Positions 1 through 9,916 are shown, counted from the first letter of the stretch. The stretch is DNA of 64,000 nucleotides from FEB-25 sp963822175 (GCA_963822175.1 CAWGGJ010000011.1:157707-221706), one strand, 5' to 3'. Notes: a model not told the origin generated them from the letters alone. Numbers and translations: made by a program.

Positions 1-233
1 ATTTCTTTATAGGCCGCATTAAACTTGCGTGCATGTCCTAAAAAAGCCTCTCCGGCCGATGTTAGGAATACTTTTCGTTTACTCCGATCAAATAGTGAAA
101 CCCCCAGTTCCTTTTCCAAGGCAATAATTACTTTAGAAAGTGAGGATTGGGAAATATAGTGCTCATCGGCAGCAGCAGAAAAACTGCCTGTTTCCACAAC
201 AGAAAGGAAATATTGGATTTGGCGAATTTCCAT
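1..233 (-). CDS. LysR-family transcriptional regulator, N-terminal part (runs off the window)
   Basis: Read on the minus strand from an ATG at 231-233, the sequence encodes MEIRQIQYFLSVVETGSFSA and continues as a typical LysR winged helix: a helix-turn-helix with SQSSLSKVI, then LEKELGVSLFDRSKRKVFLT and the start of the linker helix (GEAFLGHARKF). The effector-binding domain lies outside the window. The gene is divergent from the sugar ABC importer that starts at 541, the usual layout for a LysR activator and its target, but no ligand can be inferred. The family call is firm; the target is inference. Confidence 0.85.
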   Translation of the reverse strand, partial: MEIRQIQYFLSVVETGSFSAAADEHYISQSSLSKVIIALEKELGVSLFDRSKRKVFLTSAGEAFLGHARKFNAAYKE

Positions 234-540
234 ACGTCTGCCTTCGAATTATTCCATTTTCGAATAGATTGTATCATAGAATGAATTGCTGTTTCACTTT
301 AAGAGATGTATGCTAAAAGAGCGATACGTACATATGTCGTTTGCCAATGAGGAATCAGTGCACTTTAAAAGACTTTATCACTGCATACCAACAAAGGAGG
401 TAAATTGATAGGAAGTTAAAAAGATTTAGCCAAATGGGAGTGAAATGAATAAAATTTCTTCATTACTCCGGGTAATGCTCATCTATAGAAGGAAAGTATA
501 TTTTAAAAGTTTTTTATACTATCACAGTGAGGAGAAAAAA
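234..540. promoter_or_regulatory. Divergent intergenic region / leader of sugar importer, with orphan Shine-Dalgarno
   Basis: No supported gene. A perfect Shine-Dalgarno, AAAGGAGGT, lies at 393-401, about 140 bases before the true start at 541. The only start it could serve is a TTG that opens a four-residue frame ending in TAA. A reading frame from 445 runs in frame into the lipoprotein but would place a 32-residue non-signal extension before the signal peptide, so I treat 402-540 as untranslated leader. Similar orphan sites precede the other two binding-protein genes. Confidence 0.5.
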
Positions 541-1770
541 ATGAAAAAGAAATTATCGCTGTTATTTTCTGGGTTGATGATTGTCGGGTTATTGTTAACC
601 GCGTGCAATCCTCAGCAAACTGCGACGGTGGTGACAACACCCGAAGTTGTTGCTCCAGCACCAACTGAGCCTGAAGTTGTTGCTCCTGTTGCAACTGCAC
701 CAGAAACGAAACCCATCCTCGTAGTCAGCCTGCCTGCCCTGGACAATCCACTGATGCTTGCTTTCCAGGATGCATTTAAAAATACTTTTGGTGCAGATTA
801 TGATGTTCAGGTCTCCAGCGCTGATGGCAATGCCAATACCCAGGCAACGCAAATTGAGAACTACACTGCCATGCTGCCGGAATTCCTGTTCGTCATGGCA
901 GTTGAGCCAACCAGCCTGGTACCCAAGCTAATAGCTGCGCGTGACGCTGGGGCTCAAGTGCTGTTTGCGGGGGGTGATCCTGGCGACGAGAACGCCTATG
1001 ACGCTGTCATGAAAATGAATCAGTTCCTATCAGGCGAATATGCAGCATTAATGGCTAAGCAATGGGTTGACGAAAATTATCCGGATGCTGAACCAGGCTC
1101 GATTGAAACAGCTATCTTCGAGTCAACCCTTAACCCCGAGGCTGTTGCCCGTTCCCAGGGACTCAAGATGATCAGTGAACCCTATCTAAAAAATGAGCAG
1201 GGTGAATACATCGATGCTACGGGTGCTGTGGTTGCTGAAGCGGATCGTGTAGATAATCCCGCCTACAGCCCGGCAGTGAATGTCGTTCAAACTGTTCAGG
1301 CGGAAATGTTCCAGGCTGGTCAGACCGCAATGCAGAACGTTTTAACCACCAACCCCAATGTAAAGCTTGTGCTTGCTTATGCAGGAGATGGCGGTATGGG
1401 TGCCTCTCAGGCGATCATGGACGAGTATGCCAAGGGGGCTGGTGTCAGTGTCATTGATGATCTAAATAAAGTAGCAGTTTTCAGCGTGGGTATGATTGGC
1501 GCTGAAGGTCCGGCCGTTGCAGATTCATCCAAAGGCAATGGCGTCTTCCGAGGTACGATCCGTTTTGGTGGGGATCTTATTGGAAGGACGATGGAATATG
1601 CCGGGAAAATGCTGAATGGCGAAGAGTACCCCAAAATAATCTGGGATGCTCTCGATATGGTGACGGCTGTAGATGGACAACTGATGTACGTGCCGGTTGA
1701 GAGCGCTACTGTGCTCACCGTTCCTACGACTGAGCCAATGCCTTTAGAGCTACCACCTGGACCTCCATAA
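541..1770 (+). CDS. Sugar ABC transporter substrate-binding lipoprotein (periplasmic-binding-protein type I)
   Basis: Predicted extracytoplasmic lipoprotein of 409 residues that captures a sugar-like ligand for the importer encoded by the next two genes. The start at 541 is preceded by GAGGAG and gives a classic lipoprotein signal (MKKKLSLLFSGLMIVGLLL) with lipobox LLTAC. An unstructured Thr/Pro/Glu/Val/Ala linker follows, then a mature domain beginning KPILVVSLPALDNPLMLAF, in the style of the ribose/xylose binding family. It has an inserted segment (YIDATGAVVAEADRVDNPAYSP) not usual in the shortest family members. A hairpin separates it from the ATPase gene. Ligand unknown. Confidence 0.85.
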   Translation: MKKKLSLLFSGLMIVGLLLTACNPQQTATVVTTPEVVAPAPTEPEVVAPVATAPETKPILVVSLPALDNPLMLAFQDAFKNTFGADYDVQVSSADGNANTQATQIENYTAMLPEFLFVMAVEPTSLVPKLIAARDAGAQVLFAGGDPGDENAYDAVMKMNQFLSGEYAALMAKQWVDENYPDAEPGSIETAIFESTLNPEAVARSQGLKMISEPYLKNEQGEYIDATGAVVAEADRVDNPAYSPAVNVVQTVQAEMFQAGQTAMQNVLTTNPNVKLVLAYAGDGGMGASQAIMDEYAKGAGVSVIDDLNKVAVFSVGMIGAEGPAVADSSKGNGVFRGTIRFGGDLIGRTMEYAGKMLNGEEYPKIIWDALDMVTAVDGQLMYVPVESATVLTVPTTEPMPLELPPGPP

Positions 1771-1848
1771 ACCAGTGAATTGACGCCTATTGTTTTTTAC
1801 TGGCTGGTACATAAGACAGAAAAGCATTAATGTAGTTAAAATAAATGA

Positions 1849-1891
1849 TTGGGCTGGGGATTGAGATCTTAATCGGGACTCCCCAGCCCAA
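1849..1891 (+). terminator. Strong hairpin after substrate-binding protein gene
   Basis: Perfect 12 bp inverted repeat TTGGGCTGGGGA (1849-1860) and TCCCCAGCCCAA (1880-1891) with a 19-base loop, between the binding-protein and ATPase genes. No T-run follows, so it is better explained as an mRNA-stabilising or partial-attenuation hairpin that keeps binding protein in excess over the membrane components than as a full terminator. Confidence 0.7.
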
Positions 1892-1938
1892 CAATTTGAA
1901 CCTTGATTTGTTGGTGAGGAAATAATAAATGAGGTTTT

Positions 1939-2727
1939 ATGGATACAGAATACATCGTTGAGATGAAGGGGGTTTGTAAAAGTTTCGGTGGTGTCCAAGC
2001 TCTAAAAAGTGTGGACCTGGAACTAAGGCATGGGGAAATTATGGGCATAGTAGGCGACAACGGTGCAGGAAAATCCACCTTGATGAAAATTCTCTCGGGA
2101 GCCTATCAAGCGGATGAAGGTGAGATTTATATCAGCGGACAAAAAGTACACATCCATAATCCTCAAAACGCATTTAACCTGGGTATTGGCATGATATACC
2201 AGGACCTGGCCTTGTTCAACAACCTGGATGTGGCAAGGAATATCTTCATTGGAAGGGAACTTGTCCGCGGGCCATTCGATTTATTAATGGATAAGAAAAG
2301 AATGTACAAGCGAGCAGAAGAGGTGATCCGCGATTTGCGTGTGGATATCAAGTCACCAAAAATGAATGTTGCGCGCATGTCCGGTGGACAACGCCAGATG
2401 GTTGCCTGTGCGCGAGCCATCGCTTTCCAATCGAAAGTCCTCATCATGGATGAACCCACTGCTGCATTGGGGGTTACTGAAGCCAATAAACTGCTTGGTT
2501 TGATCAGGAATCTAAAAGATATAGGGCTTTCGATTTTACTTATCACCCAACGAATCCCGGATATCCTTGCGATTGCTGACCGCGTGTTTGTCTTAAAAGG
2601 CGGGCAAAGACAAGACATCTTGGAGGTGAGCAAGGTGACTCTTGACGATGTGGTAACAATGATTGTTAAGGGTAAGGATCGCAACGGGAATCATGCCCCA
2701 GAGGTTGAGTACAAATCTTTCGGATAA
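1939..2727 (+). CDS. Sugar ABC transporter ATP-binding protein (single ABC domain)
   Basis: Cytoplasmic ATPase of 262 residues that energises the importer. Walker A GDNGAGKST is near residue 38, the signature MSGGQRQ near residue 148, and Walker B VLIMDEPT follows, with the switch histidine replaced by Gln in LLITQR. Most ribose-type importers use a two-domain RbsA of about 500 residues; this one has a single domain, as in FrcA-type importers, so a homodimer is expected. It sits between the binding protein and the permease with short gaps. Confidence 0.9.
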   Translation: MDTEYIVEMKGVCKSFGGVQALKSVDLELRHGEIMGIVGDNGAGKSTLMKILSGAYQADEGEIYISGQKVHIHNPQNAFNLGIGMIYQDLALFNNLDVARNIFIGRELVRGPFDLLMDKKRMYKRAEEVIRDLRVDIKSPKMNVARMSGGQRQMVACARAIAFQSKVLIMDEPTAALGVTEANKLLGLIRNLKDIGLSILLITQRIPDILAIADRVFVLKGGQRQDILEVSKVTLDDVVTMIVKGKDRNGNHAPEVEYKSFG

Positions 2728-2769
2728 CGTTTAGTGGATTAATTACTACATATTTTTGAGGTTTAGAGA

Positions 2770-3771
2770 ATGGGTCAAAACCAGCATACATCAGCAGTAA
2801 GGGAAAAACTATCAAGGATAGATCTGGGCGGTTTAAAGAAATACACCGTTATGCTTATCCTTTTACTGCTTATGATTCTCTTTTCATTTATGAGCCCATA
2901 CTTTCTCACATGGCGGAATTTGTCCAATATCATCACTCAAAACACCTACTTCATCATTGTTGCAATAGGTTTATCATTTGTCATGATCGGGGGGGGCATC
3001 GACCTCTCGGTTGGGTATCAGATGTCGCTGGTTGGTGTTGTTACGGCAATGTTAATGATGGTTTATCACCTGCCAGCGTGGCTGGCAGTACTGATTGGAT
3101 TACTGCTGGGCACAACTCTGGGTTTGATCAATGGCTTGATCGTTACCAGTATTAAAATCTTTCCGCTGATAGCGACACTTGCGACCGCTACTGTTTTTCA
3201 GGGGATTTCATATATTATTTCTAAAGCCAATACATTCCGCGGTTACCCAGAAGAATTTCTATTTCTTACCAGAGAAAAGGTTTTCGGAATCCCGTTTGAC
3301 ATCCTGCTTACCCTGGTGATTGCCATCCTGGTGGGTCTGGTTTTCTCAGAAACCGTATTCGGGTTCAGGCTGCTTGCCCTGGGTGGAAATGAAGAGGCAT
3401 CCAGGTTGGCAGGAATCAATACGCGAAAAATGAAAATCGCCATTTACACGATTTGCGGATTTTTTACCGCAATAGCCACCATGGTGATGATCTCCAAGGC
3501 AAATACAACCAATTCCTCATTCGGACCAGGGACCGAATTCATAGCCTTGACTGCGGCAATTGTTGGTGGGATTAGTTTCATGGGTGGGGAAGGCAGCATT
3601 CAATCCCTAATAGCGGGAGTATTGCTCCTTGCAGTACTTGGGAATGGAATGCAATTGGCTGGTTGGGGAACCTATGCTCAATTTATTGTCAGGGGATTAA
3701 TTCTTCTAGGAGCTGTCGCATTTGATGAGTTCCAAAGAAACGCAAAAAAGATGGTTCGGGTTATGCGATAA
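2770..3771 (+). CDS. Sugar ABC transporter permease (RbsC-like)
   Basis: Integral membrane permease of 333 residues with multiple hydrophobic segments. Family hallmarks include GGGIDLSVGYQMSL near residue 75 and the conserved C-terminal block FIALTAAIVGGISFMGGEGS, which contains the region that contacts the ATPase. It follows the ATPase by 42 bases, with the A/G-rich site GAGGTTTAGAGA before the ATG, and completes the first importer. One permease gene is present, so a homodimeric channel is expected. Confidence 0.9.
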   Translation: MGQNQHTSAVREKLSRIDLGGLKKYTVMLILLLLMILFSFMSPYFLTWRNLSNIITQNTYFIIVAIGLSFVMIGGGIDLSVGYQMSLVGVVTAMLMMVYHLPAWLAVLIGLLLGTTLGLINGLIVTSIKIFPLIATLATATVFQGISYIISKANTFRGYPEEFLFLTREKVFGIPFDILLTLVIAILVGLVFSETVFGFRLLALGGNEEASRLAGINTRKMKIAIYTICGFFTAIATMVMISKANTTNSSFGPGTEFIALTAAIVGGISFMGGEGSIQSLIAGVLLLAVLGNGMQLAGWGTYAQFIVRGLILLGAVAFDEFQRNAKKMVRVMR

Positions 3772-3818
3772 CATAACACATGGCTATGGGTTAGTGCAAA
3801 TTCAGAAAGACAAAATAA

Positions 3819-4730
3819 ATGGAAATCCTAAAAAAACCTAACAATATAAATGAAGCTCACTTTCAAATCCCTCAAGCAGATATTTCCCACGTTTGGCGAA
3901 AATGGCTTGACTTGCCATACGCCAACATTTCTACTGCTCAGAAACTTGATATCTATCTCCCTGATGAAGGTGAAGGGCTTTTCCCAGTCATTTTGGATAT
4001 CCATGGAGGTGGCTTCGCCATCGGCGATAAACGAGATATCCATCTTACCTCCTGGCTGGCCGGACTGAAGCGGGGGTATGCTGTGGTAAGCGTCAATTAC
4101 AGGTTGAGCGGTGAGGCAGTATTTCCAGCGGGGCTGCAGGATTTAAAAGCATCCATCCGCTGGCTTAGAGCAAACCAGGAGTATTATCATCTTGATGGAA
4201 ATAGAATTGCTGCTTGTGGTGGATCAGCCGGGGGTAATTATGCTGCCATGCTTTGCCTGACTGCGACTGTGTCTGAGTTGGAGGATTTAAGCCTCGGTAA
4301 CCCGGAATATCCTTGCCATATTCAAGCAGCGGTGGATTGGTTCGGACCCACAAATTTCTTGAAAATGGACGAGCAACTGTTAGAAAATGGCTATGGCCTT
4401 GGTGACCATGGGGAAGCAGATTCTCCTGAGTCGAGGTATTTAGGAGCAAAACTTGCTGAGGTGCCACTTATCGTCGAGCTTGCGAATCCCATGACATATA
4501 TCCATAAACATATGCCCCCAATATTGATCCAGCATGGGCGTTTGGATACGATGGTACCTGTGCAACAATCTATTATGTTTGTGGAAAAACTTGAAAAGTA
4601 TGTAAGCCCTGATCGCTTTGAATTTGATATCATTGAAGGAGCTGGTCATGGTGACCCATTATTTGAAACACAGGAAAATATGAATAGGGTATTTTCCTTT
4701 TTGGATAAGCATTTAAAAAGGGTACCATAA
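3819..4730 (+). CDS. Alpha/beta hydrolase (esterase, HSL/acetyl-esterase type)
   Basis: Soluble hydrolase of 303 residues. The oxyanion-hole motif HGGGFAIGD lies near residue 67, the nucleophile elbow is GGSAGGN (Ser near 132), and the acid and base are supplied by GRLDTMVP and GAGHGD near the C-terminus. There is no signal peptide, so it acts in the cytoplasm. It follows the sugar permease by 47 bases in the same direction. A plausible role is deacetylation or lactone/ester cleavage of the imported sugar; this is inferred from position only. Confidence 0.8.
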   Translation: MEILKKPNNINEAHFQIPQADISHVWRKWLDLPYANISTAQKLDIYLPDEGEGLFPVILDIHGGGFAIGDKRDIHLTSWLAGLKRGYAVVSVNYRLSGEAVFPAGLQDLKASIRWLRANQEYYHLDGNRIAACGGSAGGNYAAMLCLTATVSELEDLSLGNPEYPCHIQAAVDWFGPTNFLKMDEQLLENGYGLGDHGEADSPESRYLGAKLAEVPLIVELANPMTYIHKHMPPILIQHGRLDTMVPVQQSIMFVEKLEKYVSPDRFEFDIIEGAGHGDPLFETQENMNRVFSFLDKHLKRVP

Positions 4731-4918
4731 TCTTAACCAGCTAAGAATTACCCATAAAATTTTCGGAAAAATCAATTCCATACTTTGGATTTGAAAAAGA
4801 CCTTCGTTCAATTATGGAAAAGGGGAATGCTAGTTACAGATTACCATTGATATCTGATCGGAAGTAATACTTATTTGTTATTTCCAAAAGAAGTCGATGC
4901 ATTTACTGGAGACCTTGT

Positions 4919-5683
4919 CTACTGAACACCTGCCATTGCAAATTCCTGACCTATCTCCCTAGTAGTAGCAACTAAACCAGGACCAATCTCCCTCATTCGC
5001 TCACGCGTCAACCGATAAGCTGGACCAGCAACAGCAATTGAGGCGATCGGATGATTCCCCTGGTCAAATATCGGCGCGGCTACAGCGTTGATTTGCTCCT
5101 CTAATTCTTGCTCGGAAATAGCATAGCCCAGTTCTCTTATCGATTTAAAATTCTCAAACAAAGCATCCGGCGTGTTTAGTGTATAGGGAGTTAATTGAGG
5201 CATTCCTCGATCTAATATTTGCCGGACTAGTTTTTCAGGCATAAATCCAAGGATGGCTTTACCGGAGGCAGTTGCAAATGCTGGAAGTCGCTGGCCGATG
5301 GCAGCTGCCAATTTGACTCGTTGCGGACCTTCAAAGATGTTTACAAATATCACTTCAGTATCATCTAATAGTGTAAGGTCAATATTTTCTTCATAGAGAT
5401 CGCATAAGCGATGCATGAAAGGCGCTGCCAATCGTCGCAGATCGTTTTGCTCAAGGGTCAGGTATGCCATTTGAAGCAGGCGAATACCGAGACGATAAAT
5501 TCCTGTATCTTGGTCTCGTTGTATAAAGCGTTTATTCTCTAGTGTGGCTAACAATCTGTGTGCTGTGCTCTTGTGAATCCCTACTTGCTCAGCAATTTGG
5601 GTCATCGTTAATTCAGGAGTCTGATTTGTGAAGCACAAGAGGACATCCAAAGCCCGTTCCACAGCACGCACCGATTCACTCAT
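4919..5683 (-). CDS. IclR-family transcriptional regulator
   Basis: Repressor/activator of 254 residues. The N-terminal winged helix-turn-helix starts at SVRAVERALDVLLCF and includes HKSTAHRLLATLE. The C-terminal effector domain has the family signatures RLPAFATASGKAILGFM and ELGYAISEQELEEQINAVAAPIFD. It converges on the hydrolase gene and ends the importer cluster. IclR proteins commonly respond to sugar acids, glyoxylate or aromatic acids; the effector here is unknown. Confidence 0.9.
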   Translation of the reverse strand: MSESVRAVERALDVLLCFTNQTPELTMTQIAEQVGIHKSTAHRLLATLENKRFIQRDQDTGIYRLGIRLLQMAYLTLEQNDLRRLAAPFMHRLCDLYEENIDLTLLDDTEVIFVNIFEGPQRVKLAAAIGQRLPAFATASGKAILGFMPEKLVRQILDRGMPQLTPYTLNTPDALFENFKSIRELGYAISEQELEEQINAVAAPIFDQGNHPIASIAVAGPAYRLTRERMREIGPGLVATTREIGQEFAMAGVQ

Positions 5684-6062
5684 AATGAATTTACCTCTTA
5701 TCTTTAAATATCGACTTTATTCCTATTTGAATCCCGTGTATAGATAGCACATAAGGGAAATGCTGTCAAGCGAATAACATAAAATTGTAATTAGATAAAC
5801 CCTAAATAATGAAATATATCACATACACTATTTTCCCACAGAAACCAGTTTGGGGAGGTTGGGGTTAAGTAAGTAGTAGCACCACCGCAAAATGAACATG
5901 GGAATCGATGAACAAAACATTAAGCTTCATAAGGGGTGACACTAATTTTATTTGATTTGTACCTAATGAAAATTTCGCGAGAAGTCATTTTTAAGGTATC
6001 CATTAGCCAATAAACTGATGGCACCGCTGGGTACTTCCATGTGCCTAGTGAATGGTTAATCT
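5684..6062. other. Gene-poor stretch
   Basis: AT-rich sequence containing the IclR promoter region at its left end. I see no convincing gene, RNA or repeat. The right end runs into the degenerate beginning of the integrase pseudogene. Confidence 0.5.
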
Positions 6063-7028
6063 CTTCAGGATTGGTTGGCTGTGGGTAGATCTAAACTCTG
6101 CTCTACTACATGGTCCCAATATCACCGGTACGTAACTGACCATATTAATCCTGTTCTGGGTGATGTAAATCTGAGTGATTTAAAACCCGCCCAAATACAA
6201 TCTTTATACAATTTGAAGATTGCCGAGGGAGGGGGAGCGCGGACAATCCAGGTGATCCTTGGGTGATCCATTGTAGATTGGCCCAGGCAATAAAGCTGCG
6301 TCACATAGATCAAAGCCAGGAGATGAAACTACTCCTCCAACAGTCACTCGTCGTGAGATGCGTTTTTATGACGAGGCTCAGATGCCAAATTTCTCATCGC
6401 TGCCCAAGATGATCGAAATGAAGCTCTATACTACTTGGCTTTGTATACAGGGATGAGACAATCGGAACTGCTAGGCCTCCGTTGGCCTGATATTGATTGG
6501 AATAAAAAACCCATCCGAGTACAGCGGCAGCTGCGGCGTGACTTCAATAATGAAAATTTCTTCATTTCACCCAAGTCAAAAGCAGGGATAAGGACGATCT
6601 TGCTGGGATTCAATGGAATCGCCAAACTGCAGGAGCACTGGCAAAGGCATTACCAGGCTCGCATTCTGGCTGGAAATCGCTGGGTTGATATTGAATTAAT
6701 CTTTCCAACGAGTATAGGAACTCCCGTATGCCACTCAAACCTGGTCAAGCATTTTAAGCAAATTATCGAACGAGCTGGTCTACCCGCCATCAGATTCCAC
6801 GATTTACCGCATTCAAGCGCGAGCTTAATGTTGAACCACGGAGTGCCATCGATCATTGCATCACGCAGGTTAGGTCATTCCAGGGTATCCATAACGCTTG
6901 ATACCTATGGTCATCTGATCCCCGAACTCCAGGGTGAAGCCGCTGATTTCCTTGATGAGCTTGTCACTCCCATTGGAGTAAAACTGCACAATACTGCACA
7001 TGAACCGAATATTCCCTCAAAACAATAA
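6063..7028 (+). pseudogene. Tyrosine recombinase (phage/ICE-type integrase), decayed
   Basis: Pieces of one integrase are spread over shifting frames. The core-binding domain (LQDWLAVGRSKL, then LGDVNLSDLKPAQIQSLY) is at 6063-6265. A middle piece (HCRLAQAIKLRHIDQS) lies in a different frame, then ETTPPTVTRREMRFYDEAQ in a further frame, and the catalytic domain is open from 6435. That domain keeps TGMRQSELLGLRW (first Arg) and RLGHSRVSITLDTYGHL (His and Tyr). The box that should read HDLRH reads HDLPH, so the second catalytic Arg is lost. With at least three frameshifts it cannot be active. It ends a few bases before the left tRNA-His repeat, oriented towards it. Confidence 0.85.
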
Positions 7029-7033
7029 AATAG

Positions 7034-7131
7034 TACCCCCCATATATAAAAAAAGAGAGATTTCTCTCGAAATCTCCCATATGTGGTGGGGTGCCTGACG
7101 GGGGTCGAACCCGCAACCACTTGATCCACAG
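7034..7131. repeat. Left attachment-site repeat: tRNA-His 3' fragment plus terminator copy
   Basis: Direct repeat of 31526-31625, nearly identical apart from a 2-base indel in the A-rich part. On the minus strand it contains bases from the first position of the tRNA-His anticodon loop through the CCA end (7087-7131) and the downstream hairpin GAGATTT-CTCTCG-AAATCTC (7057-7076) with its T-run. Identity stops exactly where the anticodon loop begins: the left copy continues ATACGG, the real tRNA continues TCAAG. This is the signature of site-specific integration into a tRNA gene by a tyrosine recombinase. The two cores are 24,494 bp apart. Confidence 0.9.
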
Positions 7132-7725
7132 ATACGGAGAATTTCATCCATGCCATATTTATAGTAGTTTCATGTCTATGTAGTCGAGTAAATTAAGGCT
7201 TTTTGTCCACAGAATCCACAGTTTGTGATGGTGTATACCAATACTGCACACGAACTGCACACGGAAAGGTTTGTGGTAGCCTTGTCCAGAGGGGGAAAAC
7301 AATATACCTGCATAGTATTTAATCCCTCGTTCGGTACTCTAGGTGCATATGGACGGTTATGCACTCTCTGTCAAATGATTACAAAACCGTAGAACGACTG
7401 TTATTTGCTTGAGTGGAGAGGCAACGTCGGGAAAGTCAAATATTCGGTGTTAATTTGACAATCCTGTCTATATTTTCCACTATTAAGTACCTGATTGGCA
7501 CCAAAATTACACCTTATTGCAACAAGCAGTAAACTTAGGAAGGTCGTAATATTCTGGTAACAGCCTTCAAAATTGGTTTATTTTTATATTAAACGCTATT
7601 AACGACCCAGTAAATTAGTTGTGCCAATCTTGTTGTATTTGAGAAAAAATCCAAATGATATAATTTTGAAATGCACATTGAACTCTTTCAAGTTAAATAG
7701 TCAAGTATTCAAGGGAGTTCGGAAA
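7132..7725. other. Island left-end non-coding stretch
   Basis: No supported gene in about 590 bp next to the attachment repeat. A short patch near 7235-7262 repeats the word CTGCACAC and resembles the ACTGCAC-rich tail seen at both integrase ends, so it may be a fragment of recombinase or arm-site sequence. The site AAGGGAG at the right end serves the flavoprotein gene. Confidence 0.4.
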
Positions 7726-9702
7726 ATGGTAGAAGAGCACATTAATCTAGTTGTTGGGAATAAAAATTATCAGATTCCGATGACTTGGGTTCATACGCTT
7801 GTCCTAGGGAGTGGTGCCGCAGGATTAAACGCTGCCGCTCAACTTCATCTCACTGGAATCAGAGATCTTATAATCCTCACCGAAGGCCTCCAGATGGGTA
7901 CTTCAATCAATACCGGTAGTGATAAACAGACCTATTACAAATTGTCCTTATGCGGAAATGAATCAGATTCCCCTAGAGAGATGGCGCAGACATATTTTGA
8001 AAACGGCTCAATGCATGGAGATCTAGCGCTGGTTGAATCCAGTTTATCAGTGCGAAGTTTTATTAACCTGGTAAACCTTGGCGTTCCATTCCCAAGAGAC
8101 GAATTTGGGCAATTTGTTGGGTATAAGACAGATCATGACCCACGGCAGAGAGCTACATCGATTGGTCCTTTTACATCTAGAGAAATGTGCCTTCGGCTCA
8201 TCGCTCAAGTGAAGGACTTGGGCATTGAAATCCGTGAAGGACGATACGCTGTTGAATTGATTACAATCGGAGGCAAAGAATCTCGGATTGCCGGTCTTAT
8301 TGCAGTTAACAAGGAAGGAGATTTTGAAGCTTATATTTGTGAAAACCTCATTTTTGCTGTCGGCGGACCAGGTGGATTATACAAAACCAGTGTCTATCCA
8401 GCTGTCCACTCAGGAGCGATCGGATTAGGGCTAATGGCTGGTGCCTGTGCTGCAAATTTGCCGGAATCTCAATATGGATTAGCTTCTAAAAAATTCCGGT
8501 GGAATGTTTCTGGTACCTATATGCAAGTTATCCCGAGAGTGATTAGCCGAAGTGCTGATGGTATTTCAGATGAACAGGAATTTTTACGCCCTTATTTTAT
8601 TACCGCTGAAGAGATGAATGGAATGGTCTTCCTAAAAGGGTATCAATGGCCATTTGATGCCCGAAAAGTGATCGGTGGATCATCAATCATTGATATGCTT
8701 ATTTATATTGAAACGATGATCAACGGAAGACGTGTGTTCCTTGATTTCTGTTCAAATCCCAATGATTTTTCGTTTTCTTCTCTTCCAGACGAAGTACGCA
8801 TTTATTTAGAGAAGTCGGGGGCATTGAAAAATACTCCAATTGAACGACTATTGCATATGAATCCTGGAGCAGTTGATCTTTACCGTCATCATAAGATTGA
8901 TTTAACAAGAGAGCCATTGGAAGTAGCTGTTTGTGCACAACACAATAACGGTGGTTTAGCAGGAAATATCTGGTATGAATCGACCAACATCAAGCACCTA
9001 TTCCCCATTGGTGAGGTAAATGGCTCGCATGGAGTCACCCGTCCAGGTGGTTCAGCTTTAAATGCGGGACAGGTAGCTGGTTTTCGAGTAGCTGAGTATA
9101 TTTCCAACCGGTACTCAAAATGGACTATAGGTGAAGTTGAAATTAATAGGACTTTAACCACATCCATGCAACGTGTTTTGGAATGGGCAGATTTATGCCT
9201 AAAATCAGACAGGTCATGGACTGCTGAAATGAAGGAGATTCAAGAACGCATGTCTCGTTCAGGATCCCATATTCGAAGCATTGACGTTTTACAGAGTGAA
9301 GTGCCCAAAGCATGGAGTCAGGTTTATAGGCTAAGCCAATTGGGATGTAAGGTAAATATACCGAAAGATTTAAAATATGCATTTAGGACAAGGCAATTGG
9401 CATTTTCACAAGCAATCTACCTGGATGCGATTATGTTTTGCCTAAATAGTCACGTGGGAAGTCGAGGATCGTCAATAATTTTGGATGCTCAGGGGTTGAA
9501 GATACACGAAAAGTTAGATAAAGCCTGGAGAGTCGCCCCCGAGGACACCTCGTTTAGGAAAAAAGTTCTTGAAACTTTGTATATAGGAGAAGGAAAGATC
9601 CAACATCACTGGACTCCTTGCCGACCAATCCCAGAGAGCGACTCCTGGTTCGAAAACGTATGGGCACGCTACCAAAATGGAGAGATATATAACGAAGCGT
9701 GA
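7726..9702 (+). CDS. FAD-dependent oxidoreductase, fumarate reductase/succinate dehydrogenase flavoprotein-like
   Basis: Soluble flavoprotein of 658 residues. The start at 7726 (MVEEHINLVVGNK) is preceded by AAGGGAG; an upstream GTG at 7621 lacks such a site. The Rossmann dinucleotide motif is LVLGSGAAGLNAA near residue 26. The FAD-domain block CAQHNNGGLAGNIWYEST and GEVNGSHGVTRPGGSALNAG is typical of the FrdA/SdhA/L-aspartate-oxidase family. There is no signal peptide, haem motif or membrane anchor, and no iron-sulfur partner gene nearby, so it probably acts on a dedicated substrate (enoate reduction or alpha,beta-dehydrogenation) rather than in respiration. It stands alone before an IclR gene. 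Substrate unknown. Confidence 0.8.
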   Translation: MVEEHINLVVGNKNYQIPMTWVHTLVLGSGAAGLNAAAQLHLTGIRDLIILTEGLQMGTSINTGSDKQTYYKLSLCGNESDSPREMAQTYFENGSMHGDLALVESSLSVRSFINLVNLGVPFPRDEFGQFVGYKTDHDPRQRATSIGPFTSREMCLRLIAQVKDLGIEIREGRYAVELITIGGKESRIAGLIAVNKEGDFEAYICENLIFAVGGPGGLYKTSVYPAVHSGAIGLGLMAGACAANLPESQYGLASKKFRWNVSGTYMQVIPRVISRSADGISDEQEFLRPYFITAEEMNGMVFLKGYQWPFDARKVIGGSSIIDMLIYIETMINGRRVFLDFCSNPNDFSFSSLPDEVRIYLEKSGALKNTPIERLLHMNPGAVDLYRHHKIDLTREPLEVAVCAQHNNGGLAGNIWYESTNIKHLFPIGEVNGSHGVTRPGGSALNAGQVAGFRVAEYISNRYSKWTIGEVEINRTLTTSMQRVLEWADLCLKSDRSWTAEMKEIQERMSRSGSHIRSIDVLQSEVPKAWSQVYRLSQLGCKVNIPKDLKYAFRTRQLAFSQAIYLDAIMFCLNSHVGSRGSSIILDAQGLKIHEKLDKAWRVAPEDTSFRKKVLETLYIGEGKIQHHWTPCRPIPESDSWFENVWARYQNGEIYNEA

Positions 9703-9779
9703 TGGTACTGTTTAAATTCTTCCCAGCATATAACTTTCCGGACGATTATTTTCACAACTTATTTTTTTAATCCCTTGTG

Positions 9780-9794
9780 TATATTTTAAATATA
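9780..9794. promoter_or_regulatory. Palindrome upstream of IclR gene, possible operator
   Basis: TATATTT-T-AAATATA is a perfect 15-base palindrome about 120 bp before the second IclR gene. IclR-family proteins bind short palindromes, often near their own promoters, but AT-rich palindromes also arise by chance. Confidence 0.35.
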
Positions 9795-9916
9795 TGCGAT
9801 AATACCAAACGTCATGCGGCATTGCCACATGTTTTTATAAGAACTGGGATAAAGATAGTCAACTTATCTGTCTAGGGACGAGTTTAATTTGATGATAGGC
9901 ATGAAAGTATCGTGAA

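Noticed and set aside
445..540. In-frame upstream extension of the first binding-protein gene
   Set aside because: It would put 32 non-signal residues before a perfect lipoprotein signal; the ATG at 541 has its own GAGGAG site.
7087..7131. A second tRNA-His gene
   Set aside because: Only the 3' 45 bases are present; the 5' half and most of the anticodon arm are missing. It is an attachment-site duplicate.
7726..9702. Respiratory fumarate reductase or succinate dehydrogenase
   Set aside because: No iron-sulfur or membrane-anchor subunit nearby, and the C-terminal part diverges; kept as an FrdA-like flavoprotein only.
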